Below are positions 7,523-8,145 of a DNA stretch of 8,145 bases, one piece after another. The notes under the pieces are model-generated. The model was not told the DNA's origin, did no database searches, and saw only the letters and a list, made by a program, of their open reading frames with translations. The stretch is from Oscillospiraceae bacterium (GTDB lineage: Bacteria > Bacillota > Clostridia > Oscillospirales > Ruminococcaceae): NCBI GenBank assembly GCA_020024475.1, contig JAHHTS010000099.1, positions 1 through 8,145 of the forward strand, given 5' to 3'. Numbering within the stretch: position 1 is the first letter of the stretch; every line of letters begins with the position of its first letter. The translations under genes were made by a program, and so were the position numbers.

Positions 7523-7548
7523 AAAAGACCACTCGCATTAGAGTGGCC
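7523..7548 (-). terminator. Terminator of the minus-strand small-peptide unit
   Basis: Read on the minus strand, GGCCACTC (7541-7548) pairs with GAGTGGTC (7527-7534) around loop TAATGC, with one G-U pair, and is followed by TTTTATTT. It lies 33 nt after the stop of the downstream 20-codon ORF and faces the mgl terminator. The sequence is nearly a copy of that terminator's stem. Confidence 0.8.
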
Positions 7549-7578
7549 AAAATATTTACTTTATCTTACTATATAATA

Positions 7579-7632
7579 AAATTAGAAATTAACTTTGTTA
7601 GCGTTAGATTTAGCAGCAAGGTCAAGATATTT
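7579..7632. repeat. 54-nt exact direct repeat, copy 1
   Basis: This block matches 7703-7756 base for base at a 124-bp offset. It covers codons 5-20 and the stop of the small minus-strand ORF plus 3 nt downstream. Identity ends abruptly at codon 4 on one side and just past the stop on the other. Confidence 0.93.
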
Positions 7633-7644
7633 AAAGAATTTCAT
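7582..7644 (-). CDS. 20-aa peptide, tandem copy 1 (MKFFKYLDLAAKSNANKVNF)
   Basis: No family is recognised. The 20-codon frame starts at ATG (7644) with AAAGGA (7654-7659) 9 nt upstream, the same spacing as for mglB. The peptide carries four Lys and one Asp (net about +3). Its N-terminal half, KFFKYLDLAAK, could form a short amphipathic helix; the C-terminal part is polar (SNANK) and ends in Phe. It has no Cys. Codons are AAC, GAC and TTC rather than the AT-ending forms, which in this AT-rich DNA suggests selection for translation. It is the last gene before the terminator. Possible roles are an exported signal, a membrane-active or toxic peptide, or a modified-peptide precursor. The beginning recalls the amphipathic leader of AgrD-like peptides, but no Cys/Ser core follows and no agrB is in view. 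Confidence 0.72.
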   Translation of the reverse strand: MKFFKYLDLAAKSNANKVNF

Positions 7645-7702
7645 AATAAATTTTCCTTTCGTAATTAAGATTTTTATAAAACAATATAATTGTAGATTTT
7701 AG

Positions 7703-7756
7703 AAATTAGAAATTAACTTTGTTAGCGTTAGATTTAGCAGCAAGGTCAAGATATTT
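7703..7756. repeat. 54-nt exact direct repeat, copy 2
   Basis: Partner of the block at 7579-7632, within the second small ORF. The flanking spacers and first four codons differ between copies, so it is not a simple whole-unit recent duplication. Confidence 0.93.
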
Positions 7757-7768
7757 TAAAATTTTCAT
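7706..7768 (-). CDS. 20-aa peptide, tandem copy 2 (MKILKYLDLAAKSNANKVNF)
   Basis: This paralogue of the neighbouring 20-aa ORF differs only at residues 3-4 (Ile-Leu for Phe-Phe, both hydrophobic). It starts at ATG (7768) with its own AAAGGA (7778-7783) in GAAAGGAAG, again 9 nt away. It is first of the pair in transcription order, 61 nt before the next start. Conservation of the peptide, the ribosome binding site and its spacing, while the spacer has changed, supports real translation. I found no convincing promoter directly upstream, so it is likely read from the promoter at 8036-8064, through the hairpin at 7849-7876. Function unknown. Confidence 0.72.
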   Translation of the reverse strand: MKILKYLDLAAKSNANKVNF

Positions 7769-7848
7769 AGTAAAACTTCCTTTCAAAATGCTTATTATTA
7801 AATTGCAGAAATAATTTAGAGATCTTTAGTTTTTTAATATCTTGTCTT

Positions 7849-7876
7849 AAAAGCATAAATAAAGTTATGCTTTTTT
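7849..7876. terminator. Hairpin between the 25-aa ORF and the tandem peptides
   Basis: AAAAGCATAA (7849-7858) and TTATGCTTTT (7865-7874) form a perfect 10-bp stem with a 6-nt loop. On the plus strand it ends in TTTTTT (7871-7876) and would stop transcription entering from the mgl side. On the minus strand the T run is only four, so there it may be a weak terminator or attenuator lying 17 nt after the 25-aa stop codon. Confidence 0.6.
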
Positions 7877-7892
7877 GACTGATTTTAAAAGA

Positions 7893-7970
7893 TTAATAAA
7901 TTCTTGGTTTTGATCCTTCAATGTCTTTGGCATTGTCAAGGCAAACTGTAGGATTGTATATGATTACCAT
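7893..7970 (-). CDS. 25-aa ORF of unknown function at the head of the small-peptide unit
   Basis: The frame begins MVIIYNPTVCLDNAK and ends in KPRIY. I recognise no family. Evidence for translation is strong for its size: AAGAGGTG (7977-7984), close to the full ribosome binding consensus, 6 nt before ATG, plus a near-consensus promoter about 60 nt further upstream. It holds one Cys (residue 10) and a polar, charged second half, with no membrane segment. It may be a free peptide, a leader peptide controlling the hairpin at 7849-7876 and the genes beyond, or a modified-peptide precursor. Both this ORF and the 20-aa peptides contain an LDxA stretch followed by Lys and end in an aromatic residue, but that similarity is too weak to claim homology. 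Confidence 0.55.
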   Translation of the reverse strand: MVIIYNPTVCLDNAKDIEGSKPRIY

Positions 7971-7994
7971 TTTAAACACCTCTTATTTTCTACT

Positions 7995-8027
7995 AACAGG
8001 TAACTGTTTTTTATTTGTTATCCTGTT
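7995..8027 (-). promoter_or_regulatory. Leader hairpin or operator just after the small-unit promoter
   Basis: On the minus strand AACAGGATAAC (8017-8027) can pair with GTTACCTGTT (7995-8004), a 10-bp stem with one bulged A and a 12-nt A-rich loop. It spans roughly the first 35 nt of the expected transcript and ends 10 nt before the ribosome binding site. It could be a 5' stabilising or regulatory RNA stem, or a DNA operator. Confidence 0.55.
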
Positions 8028-8035
8028 GTGATTAT

Positions 8036-8064
8036 AATATACACCCTTTTAATGACTTTGTCAA
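8036..8064 (-). promoter_or_regulatory. Strong sigma-A type promoter of the small-peptide unit
   Basis: On the minus strand TTGACA (8059-8064, perfect) is followed by exactly 17 nt and TATATT (8036-8041, 5 of 6); TATAAT also lies 5 nt further on. It is as good as the mgl promoter and the only large thing it could drive leftwards within 600 bases is the set of tiny ORFs. Confidence 0.8.
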
Positions 8065-8103
8065 CAAAAAAATTGTAAAAAGTTTGTGCAAAAGTCACAA
8101 AGT
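8055..8103. promoter_or_regulatory. Inverted ACTTTGT repeats around the small-unit -35 box
   Basis: ACTTTGT (8055-8061, overlapping the -35) and ACAAAGT (8097-8103) are exact reverse complements. Inside lies a second symmetry, TTTGTG (8083-8088) with CACAAA (8096-8101). This resembles a regulator site upstream of a promoter, but short symmetries are common in AT-rich DNA. Confidence 0.3.
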
Positions 8104-8145
8104 TAAAAAATAGTTTTATTTATATGCATAAAAAATATTATATTG

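Noticed and set aside
7579..7756. CRISPR array
   Set aside because: Only two repeat units, the repeats are 54 nt and coincide with translated frames having ribosome binding sites; no cas gene.
7582..7768. AgrD-type cyclic autoinducer precursors
   Set aside because: The leader-like start is suggestive, but there is no Cys or Ser-centred core, no charged C-terminal tail and no agrB in the window; kept only as an alternative.

Overview
The window is very AT-rich. It has strong purine-rich ribosome binding sites (AAAGGA, AGGGG, GGAGG), sigma-A type promoters and a lipoprotein-type sugar-binding protein. This points to a low-GC Firmicute, most likely a gut-type clostridium. The species cannot be fixed from the sequence alone. 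All the large genes are ordinary and intact; the least explained part is the right end.

Layout. Positions 1-436 hold no gene I can support. A minus-strand EamA/DMT-type membrane transporter (486-1385, own terminator at 437-473) is divergent from a plus-strand RsmF-like rRNA cytosine-C5 methyltransferase (1504-2868, GTG start). About 600 bases of AT-rich non-coding DNA follow, ending in a strong promoter (3376-3404) framed by an inverted repeat. That promoter drives a galactose/glucose ABC import operon: mglB (binding lipoprotein), a terminator-like hairpin and a second perfect palindrome, mglA (double ATPase), mglC (permease), and a 76-aa single-pass membrane protein of unknown function whose start overlaps the mglC stop. 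The operon ends in a strong terminator (7445-7471).

The right-hand ~600 bases (7523-8103) look like a separate, convergent minus-strand unit made only of tiny genes. It has a near-consensus promoter (TTGACA-17-TATATT), a hairpin in the 5' leader, a 25-codon ORF with a very strong ribosome binding site, a hairpin between the genes, then two tandem 20-codon ORFs and a terminator. The two peptides, MKFFKYLDLAAKSNANKVNF and MKILKYLDLAAKSNANKVNF, are identical over their last 16 residues and over a 54-nt DNA block, but their 5' ends and spacers differ. Each has its own AAAGGA site 9 nt before ATG. I recognise no family for them. They are the best candidate here for an undescribed system (signal peptide, membrane-active peptide or RiPP-like precursor).

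How the genes work together: MglB captures galactose or glucose outside the membrane and delivers it to the MglC permease powered by MglA. The mglB-mglA hairpins probably keep the binding protein in excess over the membrane complex. No sugar kinase or regulator gene lies in the window. The transporter, methyltransferase and peptide unit have no evident functional link to the mgl operon.
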